Below, piece by piece: positions 26,201 through 39,645 of a stretch of DNA of 64,000 nt. How positions within the stretch are numbered: the stretch's first letter is position 1; every line of letters begins with the position of its first letter. A program made the translations under genes and the position numbers. Under the pieces are notes generated by a model. That model had not been told where the DNA came from, made no database searches, and worked only from the letters and a program-made list of their open reading frames with translations. The stretch comes from Archilochus colubris (Eukaryota > Chordata > Aves > Apodiformes > Trochilidae): contig CM041084.1 of NCBI GenBank assembly GCA_023079485.1, positions 17,760,609-17,824,608 of the forward strand. The letters are read 5' to 3'.

Positions 26201-29062
26201 ATACAAACCAAAACGACTACCACAAATCAAGGATGTAGACCCAACAGTATAGAAGTCTGATTATTTTTCTCCCAGATGTGTAAGTGTGGCTCACATTAAC
26301 TGGGAGCATGACTCGCACCAGCTACAATGGGATTGATTTTCAGGTGTTTGAATGAGGTTCACAAGCATCCCCATGATTCTGGGCTTCAGTTGGCAATGAC
26401 ACCTGCAATTCAGAAAGGATCTGGGTTTATCTGCTCACAAAAAGCAGCATCAAAAACATGCCAAAGTGGATTAGAGAAAATGTTGCTGACATCCTGCACC
26501 CCACTCAGGTCAAAGAGGATTTGTTTATTTCTTTTGAAATTTATCTCATACTTCTGCAGAGATAAGAATGGGAGACATTACCAGGAGCTGGTGATTTTAT
26601 TCAGTGCAACATGTAAGTAGAGAGAAAAAGTTTATAAATTGTCATCTCAACCTTTGCTGCTAAATCCCTAATGCAGCTCTAAAATGACTGTGTTCAAGGA
26701 AAAAATGGTATCACAGAACTGAAGATGTTTGATCTCTACAAGTGTACAAGAGTCAGAAGTTTAATCATCAGTGTATTGCAAACAAGAATGAAGAAAACAA
26801 ATAGCAGAACAGAGCTCTTAAAATGAGCTCAGTAAAACATCTATCAACCACAACAGATTAGTTGCTTTAACACATTCATCCTGAAAATTTCCTTGGCAAT
26901 TTTATTCCCTCACTAGCAGAGGCTCCATTAGGGATTCCCTGGGAAGGTACATTTTAGTTTTAATCACATTTTCATGGCCAAGTTGCAGATAGACTGGTTT
27001 TATGATTAGGTTTTATAATTAAGCTGTTTTCAAATGTCAAATCTAGGTGACTAAAGGAATGGCAAACACAACAGATTACAACACCATGGCCCTACCTTTT
27101 CCAGAACTAAATTAATTGCAGAACAGATCACATGTTCAAAGTTCTGTAAATATTAAGTCTCAGTAAGCAAATAACACAATTCAATAGTCAATGGAAAAGA
27201 ATCAGCTCGTGCTGAAAACTTAAAGGCAATATGTCTAGAAATTACAACCAAGCTTTGCTGTCTATGGACATTCTGTACTTCACTCGCTCTGGCAGGAGTT
27301 TTCAATATAAAATATTAGTAAAAATTGTATCAGAAAAGCCAGCAAAGAAAAACGCGATTATAAAAGTCAGTCTATATACAAGATATTTTTTCACTATATT
27401 TGACAGCAAAAACACTCCTTTACACCTCATACGATTACTTGACAATAATGTTGTATAGATGGTCTATGAAAATAAATATTTGATGGTTTTGTTTCATTAA
27501 GGTTTGGCATTTTCTGGAATATTTGCAGCAGTCTGGGGGGATGACAAATTTATTCCAAATACATTTTTGTGAATATATTCTTTTGAAACTTTACACAGCC
27601 ATCCCACACTCATTTTTCCTTTCTCATCCACCTAACTCCTCACTAAGTGAATGAAGAAAGACAAAAATACCAGTAATGTTCTAAAGACATCTTCACAAAG
27701 ATCTTGCATATATTTCCTCAACCAGCTGAGTACAGCTTTTTCTGCTGATGAAATATCCTTAATTGACTTCATTCAAATCACCCCAGGTGGGTGATTAAAA
27801 GATTGATTAGGGATTTGTCCCCTGCCTGTCAAGTCTGACTGCAGCTCACTTAGATTAATAGTGTCTTTCTCCCTGAACTTGAAATGATAATGCACTGCTT
27901 GACTGCCTGAAGTGTCTCTGGGTCAAATCAAATAGGTCAAACCCATGCTACAGAACATTTCACTGGCTGGCATACAATATTAGCTACTTTTCAATGCACA
28001 ATATATTTACCTTCCATTGCCCTACAGCTTTCCATGTCCACTGAATGAGAGAAAGAAAGCCTCTTCAGAGGTGGCAAAATAAGAGGGAGCTAAACAAAAT
28101 AATCCACGAAAAGATAATTTTATTCACACTTGCTTACCCCCCCAAGACCCAATTTTCCCCTGTGGAGATTTTTCTCTAAACACCCACTGGGTTTCTGCTA
28201 TCCCCATGCAAGTCTGGCATCTTTAACTAGCAGTCTCTGCCAGGACCATATGCAAGGTCATAACCTTGTATGCCCTTGTGTTCATCTAAACCTTTCTGGG
28301 AATAAAGCATTTGAAACTAATGTTGTTCCTTTATTGCCTAGAATCCAAAACAGGATATTGCAACAGCAGGGAAGGTGGGAGGTTGGTGGGATTAATCTGA
28401 GCAGAATATATCAAAGACTTGCTCTCAGGAGGAGATTCCCACCTATTTGACACCCGCCTTGTGAGGCAATATGATGCTGGCCTCCCAAAGGAAAAGCTAG
28501 TAAACGCTGGAATAAAGACCTCTATTAAGTGAGGGCAATCAAAAAGTGGAATTAGAATAGTCCTCAAGAAGGGATATATCTCAAATGAGATTCTAAGTTC
28601 AGTTGGTGAAGAAAAGGTTGGTGTCAGCAAGGAGGACTGCAGAGAGTTGCAGCAGGCTTTATGACTGGTACCATAGGTTTCAATATCAGAGATGACTGCA
28701 TAGAGATTTTGAGATTCCAGTGAAAAAAAGTTGCCAAAAGTTTAAAGGGTGATTTAGGCTAAGGGTGTTTGTATGGAAGAGAAAATTTATAAACAATATC
28801 ACAGCAAATTTGGAGTGAATTGTAAACAATCAAAGCCAAGGGTACTCGGGGGGCCAACAGGTGAAGCATAACTGAACTGAAGCAGAGTTTGTCACAAGAC
28901 AGAGATGTGGATGGAGGACCGGTGTGGCAGCTGGTGCTCAGGAGCAGCTGAAGAATAATGAGCATTAGAGGAAATCGAGTGATGAATCTCAGACTCCAAA
29001 TAGTGTCTGTTTTTCTCCATAGATAGCAGGCCCGGCTGACTGTCTATAGAAAGCCACAGCTC

Positions 29063-29088
29063 TTTTTTTTTTTTTTTTTTTTTTTTTT
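29063..29088. repeat. Poly(T) run of 26
   Basis: An uninterrupted run of 26 T (poly(A) on the minus strand). No processed pseudogene or SINE was recognised adjacent to it on the minus strand. Confidence 0.95.
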
Positions 29089-32000
29089 CCAGAAACCCCC
29101 CTTACAATCTGAGCCATCTCGATCCCCTGGGCAGCTGAACTGACCTCTCTTGCGCTTGGATCATTGCTCATCTGCAGCTCTGTGGAGAGACAAGCTGAGT
29201 CCTTTCTCATAGGAATTTCTGAAATACAGCCAGCCATCACTGACCTTTCTATTAAAAACAACATTAAACTTGATTCTCAGGCTCGGTGCTGCTTGAGAAA
29301 GAAATGCAAACTGCACATTTCTCAGGGAAGTGGCCACAAATAAAACCATGGATTTTAAGATTTGTCATCTGAACATCCATCTTCTGGAGCGGAAAGGTGT
29401 TTGAAACACCATCCTGATGGCTTAATACTCAGGTGGTAATTATTGTGCACATTTTCTAGTATTGTCTCATCACTGAAATACGAAACAAGGCAAAATAAAT
29501 GACTGCACTAACAGGTAATGTGACAGCCTACCACAGGATATCTAGGTGGACATCAGAAGTCACTCTCTTGCAACAGTAGGAAGTAGAAAGCAGATGAATA
29601 ACTGAGAGGAAGTAAGACAAACAGCATCCAGCACTCTTGTATGAGAAAGACCACACCAACGTTTACCCCATCCTCTCTCATTCCGTGTCATTCCATCCCA
29701 TTGCATCCTGCCCTACCCCAGCTCACAGAGTGGGCACACCAGAGTATACCAACAGCTAGGCAGGCTGCCAAATCAAGGCAATCTGAAGGAGACTTATTTT
29801 CCATCATTCATATCCTAGCAAACACCTTGCTCTGCTTTCTACACCAGTCATTGTCTGCACTGGGGGGGAATGGCAGAGCACAGCTCCACTGCTGGGAGAT
29901 GCAATGGAAGACAGGACATTAACTGAGGTGGGATTTTTATCACAGTAACCAGATCTTGATAACTCTTTGGGGTGTGCATACACCATGATGTACTGCAGTG
30001 CTTGTGGTATCAGGAGTCATGTTGCAAAAATCTCACCTTCCTGAACCTGCCTGTGATACAATCTCCTTTTTTTTTTTTCTACAATCTGCAATGAGCTAAA
30101 GCCACTACAGAAGCTTGAGAAACCTCAGTCCTTTCAGCAGCTGAAGAAACACAGTGAAGCTGCTTTTTTGAAAGTAGGGTAGCTGATTAAGTTTGATAAA
30201 CATTGCAGTATTTTTGCTTTTAATGTTAACTTTTTTCTTTCAAGGAAGCTGTCATTAAATGTGGTTCAAGTAGTTCCCACATGACAAGTGCTTATCAGCT
30301 GAAAGCCTTAAGAATATTAGCTTTAGAAGGGTTTTCCTAATCCAAATTGTCTTAATGTCCTGTTACTCTTAAGTTCACTGAAGTCCAGGTAAAACATCTC
30401 TCTTTCAACATGATGCTTTATGTCTCAGTTCTGACTAAAACATACTTGGTGCCCAGGACATTCTGCTAGCCCTATTTTAAAGGCAGAGATGAAAAGCAAA
30501 ATTGTTAATGACTAATGATTGACATTTCCCCCCTTTCATCCCAATTAACAAAGTTTCCAATAATTTGTTCAATTTAGCCTAATAGTACTAAGACCTAAGA
30601 CCATTAAGTAACACATATGAAACAGGGAATCAACACATGCTGCAACTTATTAAAGAGCATTTTACATTACTCTAAAAACTAGTAACTTTAGAAGGCCTTG
30701 AATGTTCTATTAAAAATTAACTCAAACAATAAAATTTTTATTATGTGGATTTTATATACAATGCTTAATGATTTATTCAGCTTGTAAATGTACAGAAATA
30801 AAGACTCTGAGTTTAGGAACAGGATTCTTAAACTTCAAGATAATGCAACAATAAACAGCCAATCAGACTGGCAATGTAACAGTTAACCTTCTTTTGCAGA
30901 TGTAATTGTTTCTTCGTGTAAATTAAAAAAAAAAACCAAACAAAAAACAAAAAAACTCCTATATCTTCCCAGATCTGTGTTCTCTATTTATGGATTTGTT
31001 TTGATTCTTGTTGTTCATTTTGCATGGGTTGATCTTTTAAGGGAGAAGTGGCTAACTGAATCTGAAAGACCAGCCTTGGTATTCTTAATACTATTTCATT
31101 ATGCAGCACTTCTGCATGACTGTGGTGGCCTTTGTTTAAACAGAGCTACAAAGACCTTTACTGTTAATAAGAATTTATTTGTTTGCTCTTGGTAGTGTCC
31201 TAAATTATAATACTATTACATTTAAAATGACATTTTATGAAGAATTTCTATTCTATTTCAATTTTATTTCTCTTTTATCCAACATCACCCCTAGGCTGAG
31301 AGAGAACTTCAAGCTAAAGGTTAATGCTGACATTTATGGTTCAATATTTTTGCTTATATTCACCAGTAACTAGATAAAAACAAAGGAATCTCATTTCCAT
31401 ACAGATTCAGTAACAATGATTTTCACCAGCGCTTTGCTCATAGAAGACAAATGCTTTATTGTTATTACTCAAAAAATTGTTATGAAAATGAGTTGAGAAA
31501 TCTTTTGGGCAGAGAAAAACTGCAAAGCTCTCACTAATTCCAAACTTTTAAAATGTAATTACATCAGCAAAAATCATATTGTCATCATATGTATTATTTC
31601 TCTCTCACAATATTGCTGTTTATTAAAACATTTTAAAGGGATGTGATCTTCCCTGATGCACTTTCTAAATTCATTGACTTTAAACTCCAAATCCTAACTC
31701 TGGTAGTTAGCAATGCTACAAATGTTGAAATACAGTTGGCTACATTGAAGAGAACTGCCCCAAAGCATTCTCCATCAAATTAAGATTCAGACAAAATATG
31801 CTCAGTGTATGTTCTGTTTCCTATTCAAAATCCAGTAAATACAACAACTTATTTCTTTATTTTAAATCATGTTACCTTAACACTTTCCCTTTCTATAATC
31901 AGAGCTTTATTATGACTCTTGCATACACATTAGAATAAGCAGCTTTATTACCAGATTAAGTATTTCCTCCTCATTCCATGGGCAAATATGCACAGAGTTG

Positions 32001-32092
32001 TCTTAATTGAATAGACATGCCAAAAACTCACTTATCTCATCAGGATTAGCCTCCCTTGATATGTAAGCATAGTAAGGAAAATAAAGAAATTA

Positions 32093-32165
32093 TTTTTTAT
32101 GGTTATGGTTACATTCTTAATGGTTATATTTTTATGGTTTTATGTTTTTTTATGGTTTTATGGTC
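32093..32165. repeat. Degenerate TTTTATGG-type tandem repeat
   Basis: Repeated TTTATGGTT, TTATGGTTA and TTTTATGGTTTTATG units of variable length span about 70 bases. Confidence 0.8.
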
Positions 32166-33812
32166 AGCCAAGCAGGGGAATACCTACCCCAGCTCCTCCT
32201 CCCAATGGCTCTGCACTGTTCATGGTCACCCAAGTCAACATACAATAGGATTCAGACAACTATACTGGACCTGGAGAATGTCATCCAGAAGCTGCCCTAC
32301 CTGATTCCATTGGAGTTGTTCTGCAGCCATACCAGGCACTGCACTTACAATGCCTGCAGCCCCCACTTTTTGCCAGTCCCAGTTCCAACCCCTTCCCCAG
32401 GGCTGAGCATCTGAGTGGTCACAAGGCAGGTCCCAAAGGTCCCAGGCAGCTCATCCATCCTCAGGGTCAGTGTTTGCTTCCAGGTCACTCTTTGCTCCAT
32501 AGAGCTCAAGAGCTCCACTGCATTGAGCAGCCAGAACCAACAGCATGGCCAGGAGAGGCCACACAATGAGCAACATCTCCAGACCTTGCCTTCTGCAAGA
32601 CAAAAGTATGAGAAACTGAATGGTTCAACCTTCTGTCACTGGGTGATTTGCCCTATATGCTCCTCCTGTGTTAGTGAAGCATCTCACTACTTGGAGCTTA
32701 CAAATCACTTGGACAAGAGGCATCCAAATAAAGAAGACTCCCACTGTAATGATCTATTTCCATAGTGACATGCAGAGCTACCTAGTAAGAAGCAGTAGCA
32801 ATAGCACTAGTAATTAGGTTTATTAATTATCTTACCACCCTAGCAGTCTCAATAGTTTTGGAAACCTCATCTAGCCTGTTTATTATGACTTATAAAGGAG
32901 CTGCAGCATTTAACACATGTAATTTCATTAAGTAGTCTTTATCTTTTTTTCTTTTAAAGGAAAAAAATTACTTCCTTTAAAGATGTAGAAGTTTTTGCAA
33001 AACTTTCCTTATTTTGTTTTCTCAAAAAGTTCCAAATGGGACCATAAAAGAAACTCTCAGCTGAGCAGCCAAGGGTTCCAACTCCAACTTCTGAAGCAAA
33101 GACATCACTGAGGAAACAGAAGCTGCAAGGCACCTTAGGGATGCAAAATTTGAGTTGCAAACTTATGGCCTTGTTGGAAACCCATCAGCCTCTTGCTGAA
33201 CTTTAAAGGCAATGGTTGGCTGGGTAAAATATTTTTCATTGCTGAATCCTTTGTACTCCATAAGGTACAAAAAATTCTGGTGAATCACTCATTACTAGGC
33301 AAACAAGATAGAGTTTAAGTCATTACAAAGCAACAGGCATGAAGTATTTTTAAGATAGAACCTTAGAGAAATGTCAGATCTGACAAAAGGAAAGATCACA
33401 TAAAGCTTGTTTTCCAGGTTTTTTTAAGATTCTATTAAATTAAAGGAATGTATTTCTGAACCTGTCATTACTGTCAGCAATGTAGTTAGACCTACAATAA
33501 GCACCTGAGTGTTTGTGTATGTCTATAGAGATGTGTGTATAGATGGATGCATTTCTATTATTAGTCTGAATAAATGTCTTATGATACATATTGCTTACAT
33601 GCTTTGTTTTCAAAAGGGGTAGGTGCCACAACATCATCTATAAAGTGTACCCCCATGCAGTCAGCTGGTACTTTAACAAAACTACTCATTTTCATTGTTC
33701 TGATCTTCTCAAATAGTGAAAAATTATCTGTCTTAATTCATTCATCTGCAAAAACTTGTGCTTAACACAACCTTTTCAGGAACTCCTATATATTGTTATT
33801 GCACATAGCATG

Positions 33813-33818
33813 TACAGG
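33813..33818. repeat. Left target-site duplication TACAGG of the solo LTR
   Basis: Identical to the hexamer at 34142-34147 and directly abuts the TG terminus of the LTR. Confidence 0.85.
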
Positions 33819-34141
33819 TGTAGCAAGACAAAACTCTTTTAGGGCACGGCGCTTCAAGGTCCAACCAGGTGTTCCAGCAGAGACTCACAAATAGCGCTCT
33901 AAGCCTATAGCCCTCAGGGTTGACCAGCCTGGATCAGTGCTGTTGCTCCAAGAGCAACTGACCTCTCTCCTGGCTAGCTCAAGACTGAGCTGAGCCTGTG
34001 ACTCAGGCCTCACCTTTTATTGGCCCCCTAATCCTGCTCATGTGCAGTGGGGGCTCACCCTAATTGGGTACAGGTGGGCTTAACACAAGCTCATGCCACT
34101 CCCTGGGAATTAGTGGCACCTGGTTGCCTCATTTCACTACA
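33819..34141 (-). mobile_element. Solo LTR of an endogenous retrovirus (6-bp target duplication)
   Basis: The 323-bp segment begins TGTAG and ends CTACA, giving perfect 5-bp inverted termini with TG/CA ends. It is flanked by identical hexamers TACAGG at 33813-33818 and 34142-34147. There is no internal gag/pol sequence or second LTR nearby, so it is a solo LTR left by recombination. A 6-bp duplication is typical of class II (beta/ERVK-like) retroviruses. The minus orientation is suggested by CCAATAAAAGG (34023 to 34013), which looks like a CCAAT/TATA or poly(A) motif. Orientation is less certain than identity. The subfamily was not determined. Confidence 0.85.
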
Positions 34142-34147
34142 TACAGG
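34142..34147. repeat. Right target-site duplication TACAGG of the solo LTR
   Basis: Identical to the hexamer at 33813-33818 and directly abuts the CA terminus of the LTR. Confidence 0.85.
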
Positions 34148-37100
34148 CATATAAACCACTTATTAAACCACACATTAATTTGTGGTCATGTCTAGGCATA
34201 CGTCTAATTCCCTGTAGATACTGATGAACCTTGACTGTAGCTAAACTGAAATTCTGCAAAACTGGTAGACACCCACCACTCACATCAGGTAGTGAGTAGG
34301 TTTACTCACTGGTAAGGTTTAGTATCTCTGGTAGGTTTAGTATCCCTTTGAAGTTTGTATTCATCTCCTCAAAGATAAAGATGCACTTGCAAAACAAAGG
34401 ATACTCAAGAAGAACAGTGGTTTGAATAACATTTTCTTGGAAACATTATCCCTCTGAGAACCGGATGGATCCTGCATTTTCTGTTTTATGGGGAAAAAAA
34501 GTTTTCACTGAAATGAAACCAGAAGTTTCATCTTTCAGGCTGAAGCCCAGCAGCCTTTATCATTTAAGGAAAACCCAGTGGATGTTAATGAGATCAAACT
34601 TAGAAATGCACCCTTCCATAACTAGTTAGTTTTGGAGAGGGGAAGTCCAATATCAGAGATGTCCCCTCCTCAGTCCAAGTACTGCATCAGGAAAAGAGGA
34701 AGGCATCTACCCCACCAGAAGATTCACCAAGAAATGCAGGAACTGCCCTGTTCAGCTCCTGGAAGCTTCAGCACTCCCCCCACATCTTTAAAGCAATATA
34801 GTCTTGTGCAGTAAGGAACAGAAAGAAGGAAATCTTCTAAACCAGCAAGATTAAGAATATACTAGGAATAAAGTGGACTTTCTTAAACTTTCACTTTATC
34901 ACATGAGACCAAAGAGTAAAGCATGAGGAATTGAAATGGCATGTCACCATTTTGTCACCTATGTCTTCCCTTTTAGAAAGGGGAGCTTCCCAGTTCCCCT
35001 TCCAGGCTGCAGACAAATTGCAAATGTTAAATTTATACCTGTTTCTGTCTATATTTGTTATGTTGCTCCAAGCAACAGTTACTCTTACAAAATAGCATCT
35101 CTCACCTTGAGACATATTGTAAGGAATCCAGATACATCATTAGCCCATGAATGGTTTGACTGTCATGCTACTTGGAGTGAACAGTCTGTTCCAGATACAC
35201 TGACCCAAAGTCCTCCAGGCTTCAATGCTACAAGGGACTGGAGTGAAAAGTCCAGATGCAATGGACTTAAACTCTAGAAGTCATAGGAAAAAATGCACTG
35301 AAAGAAAGCCAAGAACTGTATATCTCCAGTGTGGATCACTGCCTGTGTGCAAATATTAATCATAGATGCACCAAATGGCTAATGATGTCCTTTTCTTTCA
35401 TACCACGTTTTAGTCACAACAGCTGCAGGCTGCTTTGCTTTGACTGTGCTGCTGGTTAAACCTTTCTTGTCTCTCCATTTGCATTAACTTTGGGTTTGGA
35501 CTTTCAGTGCTCAGTAATGTTTATCTACTGTAACACTCAGTGTTAAATATTCCACTTTACTATCACCAGTAACAGCATCCTTTTTACATCCAACAACACA
35601 GTTGTCCTTCCCCATCACTGTCATTTAATTTTAACTTCTATGACTGCAACACTGTTTAACAAGTTATTGCTGTTTCTTGTAACTAGTCCTAAGAAAACAA
35701 CTACTGATGAACACAAGTAGGATAAGTTTGGCCATTTATTGTTGCTACTAATTATCCTAACCTTCTTATCATAATTACTCATTGGCCTACTTACCCAGTT
35801 ATCCTCACCTTAGAGCCTTGACTTCCGCTATACTCAGGATTCAGTGCTAATAAAGCTTAAGCCTTTGTTACCGACACAAAATACAACCTGAAAATTAAAC
35901 AAAGAGCAAGCATTAATTCAAACATTACCATTCCTTTGATAGCTGTTTCCTTGGCAGTAGTTCTTACTACCATGAATACACCAATGGCACGAGAAAATAA
36001 GAGTTTATGGGAAGAGGAAAATCTTTCACAGATCAGCTGATACAAAGGTGTATACAAAGCATGAGTGTGGGCCTTTCTTCAACCAGGGCAGTAATACTCA
36101 AAGCCAAAGGCTAGAGGAAGAAACTCCTCTGAGTTTAGGTAGGTATGCCAGTCACCTAAGAGAAAAGGTAACTGGAGCCTCCAACACAGCGTGTTAGCAA
36201 GGCAAGGTGGTGAGAAGTTTATCTCCTACGGGGAAAGGGAAGCCACAGTCATTTTTTGCCTGTGGAACTTGAAGAAAAATCTTTTTCTCTATTTACAGTG
36301 GCAGTTGCAATGGATCTTCTGAAGCTTAACTTTATATTTTTAACACATTTTCTTGCTCAGGCCTGTGAGGTCCAAGATGGTGTTGGCTGATGGTGTGAAA
36401 GGCTGGTGATGGGCAGCTGGCAGCTCCCACTCCTGCCAGCACTGCCTGAGCTGCAGGTGGGAGTTGCTCAGCTTCACTCATGCAGTTTCCCCAAGGATGT
36501 GTGGTGCTTGGGGTGAGATATAAGACATTTGAAGGGTGCCATGCAAGGCCAAATGAACTTACAGATACAAGGCAAACCAAAGGAGATCACCCCTTACTTT
36601 GGGCATGCTTGTAAGAGAGTAAGTTACTGAACAGACTGACACTAACAGACACCCCTGACTGTGAGTAGTCAGGGCTGGGGAAAACATTAGGGAGAAATAT
36701 TAGGTATGCTGACCCTGTTCCTTGTCCTCCCTCCAGATATCTGCTTATAGCCACTGCAGGAGAAACAATACCAGGCTCTGCTGACCCTCTCACTCTGAAG
36801 CCATACAGCTGTTCCTCTATGCTTATTCTGCAAAACATGAACGTTTTTGGTTCGGGTTTTTTTTGGCTGTGGCACAATCTGGATTAATTCACTGGAGATA
36901 CTTTTTTCTGGATGACAACTGACACGGGGGTGTTCAAAGATGAAGGGGCAATTCTTGGAAAGACTGGAAAATTCCTGGAAAGGATTTTTTTTCCTGATAC
37001 AAGTTATAAAGCCTGAACTATTTTTCTGAGCAGGCTTCAGGCTCACGAGATTGTACAGTTTTTAAGGGTATAGTTTTGTATTGAAACCATCTCTGGGAAA

Positions 37101-39067
37101 TGCAGTCATATCTGAGGAGCATTGATACAAGCTAAAAACTTCTTCTACATTGTAGAACTGAATATTGAAAGTGGTGAGCTCAAATACCACCCACAGATCC
37201 AAGAGCCCATCTGTATATTGTAAACCAGCCAAGTTTCTTCAAAGTGATTGCTGTTGCAATAACTCCTTGCAACGACTGCCATTATCCATACACACCTATT
37301 CCTCATGAGAGGAATGCCGTTGTCTGGTCTTAATAAGTGAGAAATTGTAACACTCTGAAATTTTTACATTGCAAAATATTTTTTTACATTACAAGAAGCA
37401 TGCTTTCATATAGCTATTAATAAATTCATGACCTTTAAAAAACATACCATCCACATGGCATGAAGAGTGCACTAACAAAAGTCTATCGCATTCTTTAATT
37501 AACCTGCAAGTGAAAATAACTTCAAAAATGTTTTCCGTGTAGATTCCAATTTTCCAATTTCTGTTGAATTAAATATTGTACTTCCAGATTCTGCACCCCA
37601 TCAATGTTTTTTTTCCAGTGTGTTATAAAGCTGAACTTCAGTTCTCCCGATCTCTAGCAGCAACAGTAGCTGCTCTCAGTGTGTTTATAACAGGTATTCT
37701 GGGTGTGCTGAGGAATCCATGTCAGGATGCTTTCCACATCAGCCAAAACCACATCTGGTCCTAAGGTTAGAAAGTGCACACCCACATACCTGTATCTTTG
37801 CAAATCATGCAATGTAACACCTTAGCTTGCAAGTGCTTTTAATCTCAGTCATCAACAGAGGTTTCTAATCCTCTAAAAATGTTCCCTTCAAACTGTAATG
37901 TAATCTGTTAATCTGTTTAAGAAGCTACTGAATTCCTCCATCATAAACATCTGTTTGTAGTGACATATGTAACAAATTAAGATGGTGTCTCTTTTCAAGA
38001 CTAGTGACATTTTCTGGCATACTAACTGAATGCAAGGAATAAGGAAGGCAATGAAGTTTAGCAAAAAACACATCGAACTCATGCTGGTTTTTACAGTTGA
38101 TTTAGACTTCTGCTTGACTAAAACCTGTGAGAAGATGCGAAGAGTACTGAAACATGAGACACATCACAAACAACAAAATTATTATTCTCATTCCCATTAT
38201 TTAGGTGTCTGATTCATTTATTTACAGATTCAGAGCTGTAAGGAACAAGAGTTCTGAACACTGGAGAAGTAAACACGAATTACTGTTACAATGATCAGCA
38301 GTCAGTGCATGACACTTATTTACAGGGATCAGTTTTTCAGCAGAGTTGAAATATCACAGCATCACAGTATTTCAATATATTTTTGTCCTGGTAAAGCTGA
38401 AAGCCAAAGGCACTCTCTACAACTCACTTTTCCCTTTCTATTTTTAAAAGTATTTCTGTTGAAAATTATGCACCTACTGCTTGAGAGAAGAACATATGAT
38501 GGTAATGTTGTTTTCCTACAAACCTGTTTATCCAGTTATGTAAGATAAAAAAGGCTCAATCTCATCTGTCAGTGGAATATAACATACTGAGGTTTTCAAT
38601 CTCCTCATGCATTTTTAAGGCATTTAAGAGATGCTACAATAAAGAACAGAAGTTTAGGGACAAAAAGCTTTGTGAACATGTTTCTATTGCTAATCCTGTT
38701 TGGAACAGATACAAACTATTTCATACAACAAATGAAAACAAATTAGTGGTATGAAATAGCCTGAGAGGAGAGAATTTATTTTGCAAATTATCATTAATAA
38801 GAAGTTGGCATGGTGTTCTGCCTTGGCCAAAGTACAAAGAGCATTACTACTCCTAACAAGGGTTCTACACACAAAGAAATGGACGTCAAGTCTCTATTTT
38901 TCTGTAAATTGTAATCTTCACTGAAACAAATGGTTTTTAATGATAATTAAATGGAAATTTCTTTTTTAAAAACTGAAATTGTGTCAGAGACATCATTCTG
39001 TTCAAATGCAAGCCCAGCATTGTAATTGTATGCTCATTAAGGGATTTTAACTTATTTATTTGAAAAT
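34148..39067. other. Gene-poor intergenic DNA
   Basis: Unique AT-rich sequence between the solo LTR and the CR1. An 18-bp imperfect duplication (CTGGTAAGGTTTAGTATC / CTGGTAGGTTTAGTATCC) lies near 34309-34345. No gene, RNA or mobile element was recognised. Confidence 0.65.
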
Positions 39068-39645
39068 ATGATTCTATGATGCTATGATTATATAAATAGA
39101 TGCATCATAGTATCATAGAATGGTTTAGGCTGAAAGAAACCTTTAAGATCATCTAGTTCCACCCCCACTCCTGCATGGACAGGGACACCTTCCACTAGAC
39201 CAGGTTGCTCAAAGCCTTATCCAACATTAGCTTTGAACACTACAAGGCATGGGGCAGCCACAACTTCCCTGAGCAACCTCTTGCAGTTCTCATCACTTCC
39301 ACTGTGAAGAATTAATTTCTAATGTCTAGTCTAAATCTACCCTCTTCCAGTTTGAAGCCATTACCCCTTCTCCCTTCTCTACATGCCCTTTGTCATGGTT
39401 TAATGCTGGGCTGCCATCCTGGCCCAAACCAGGTCACCCTTGTAAAAAGTCCTTCCCCATCTTTAATGTAAGGGCCCCCTTCAGGTACTGGAAGGTTGCT
39501 ATAAGGTCTCTCTGGAACTTTCTCTTCCACAGGCAGAACAGCCTCACTCTCAGTCTGTCTTTGCAGGAGACTGCTCCTGCCCTCTGATCATCTTTGTGGC
39601 CCTCCTCTGGGCTCTCTCCAAGTGCTCCTTGTCCTTCTTGTGTTA
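39068..39645 (-). mobile_element. CR1 retroposon, 5'-truncated, minus strand
   Basis: Read on the plus strand, it starts with the CR1 tail microsatellite (ATTCTATGATGCTATGATT) and a duplicated CATAGTATCATAGAATGG. The classic reverse-complemented CR1 3' region follows (AAGATCATCTAGTTCCACCC, then ACACCTTCCACTAGACCAGG, then TTTGAAGCCATTACCCCTTC). It ends at GTCCTTCTTGTG. About 530 bases of CR1 remain once the 46-bp insertion at 39391-39436 and one duplication copy are discounted. The element is inactive and 5'-truncated. Confidence 0.95.
39391..39436. mobile_element. 46-bp palindromic mini-insertion inside CR1, with 5-bp target duplication
   Basis: CR1 normally reads ...CATGCCCTTGTAAAAAG... at this point. 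Here 46 extra bases split it, flanked by CCCTT at 39386-39390 and again at 39437-39441. The insert begins TGTCATGGTTT and ends AAACCAGGTCA, so its 11-bp termini are inverted repeats matching at 9 of 11 positions. An inner GGGC (39408-39411) pairs with GCCC (39422-39425). TG...CA ends with a 5-bp duplication resemble integrase-mediated LTR insertion, and TGTCATGGTTTA is a common start of avian LTRs as I recall them. It may be an extremely deleted LTR or a fold-back element. The insertion itself is well supported. Its class is not. Confidence 0.7.

Larger units (their letters stand above)
20263..33812. other. Gene-poor intergenic DNA
   Basis: AT-rich unique sequence with a T26 tract (29063-29088) and a TTTTATGG repeat (32093-32165). 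The region 24.0-24.7 kb reads like a decayed repeat but could not be assigned to a family. 30.48-30.80 kb is AT-rich with homeodomain-type motifs (TAATGATTGACA). No exon or RNA gene was recognised. Confidence 0.65.

Noticed and set aside
29063..29088. T26 tract as the poly(A) tail of a processed pseudogene
   Set aside because: Neither flank on the minus strand encodes a recognisable gene, and no target duplication was found.
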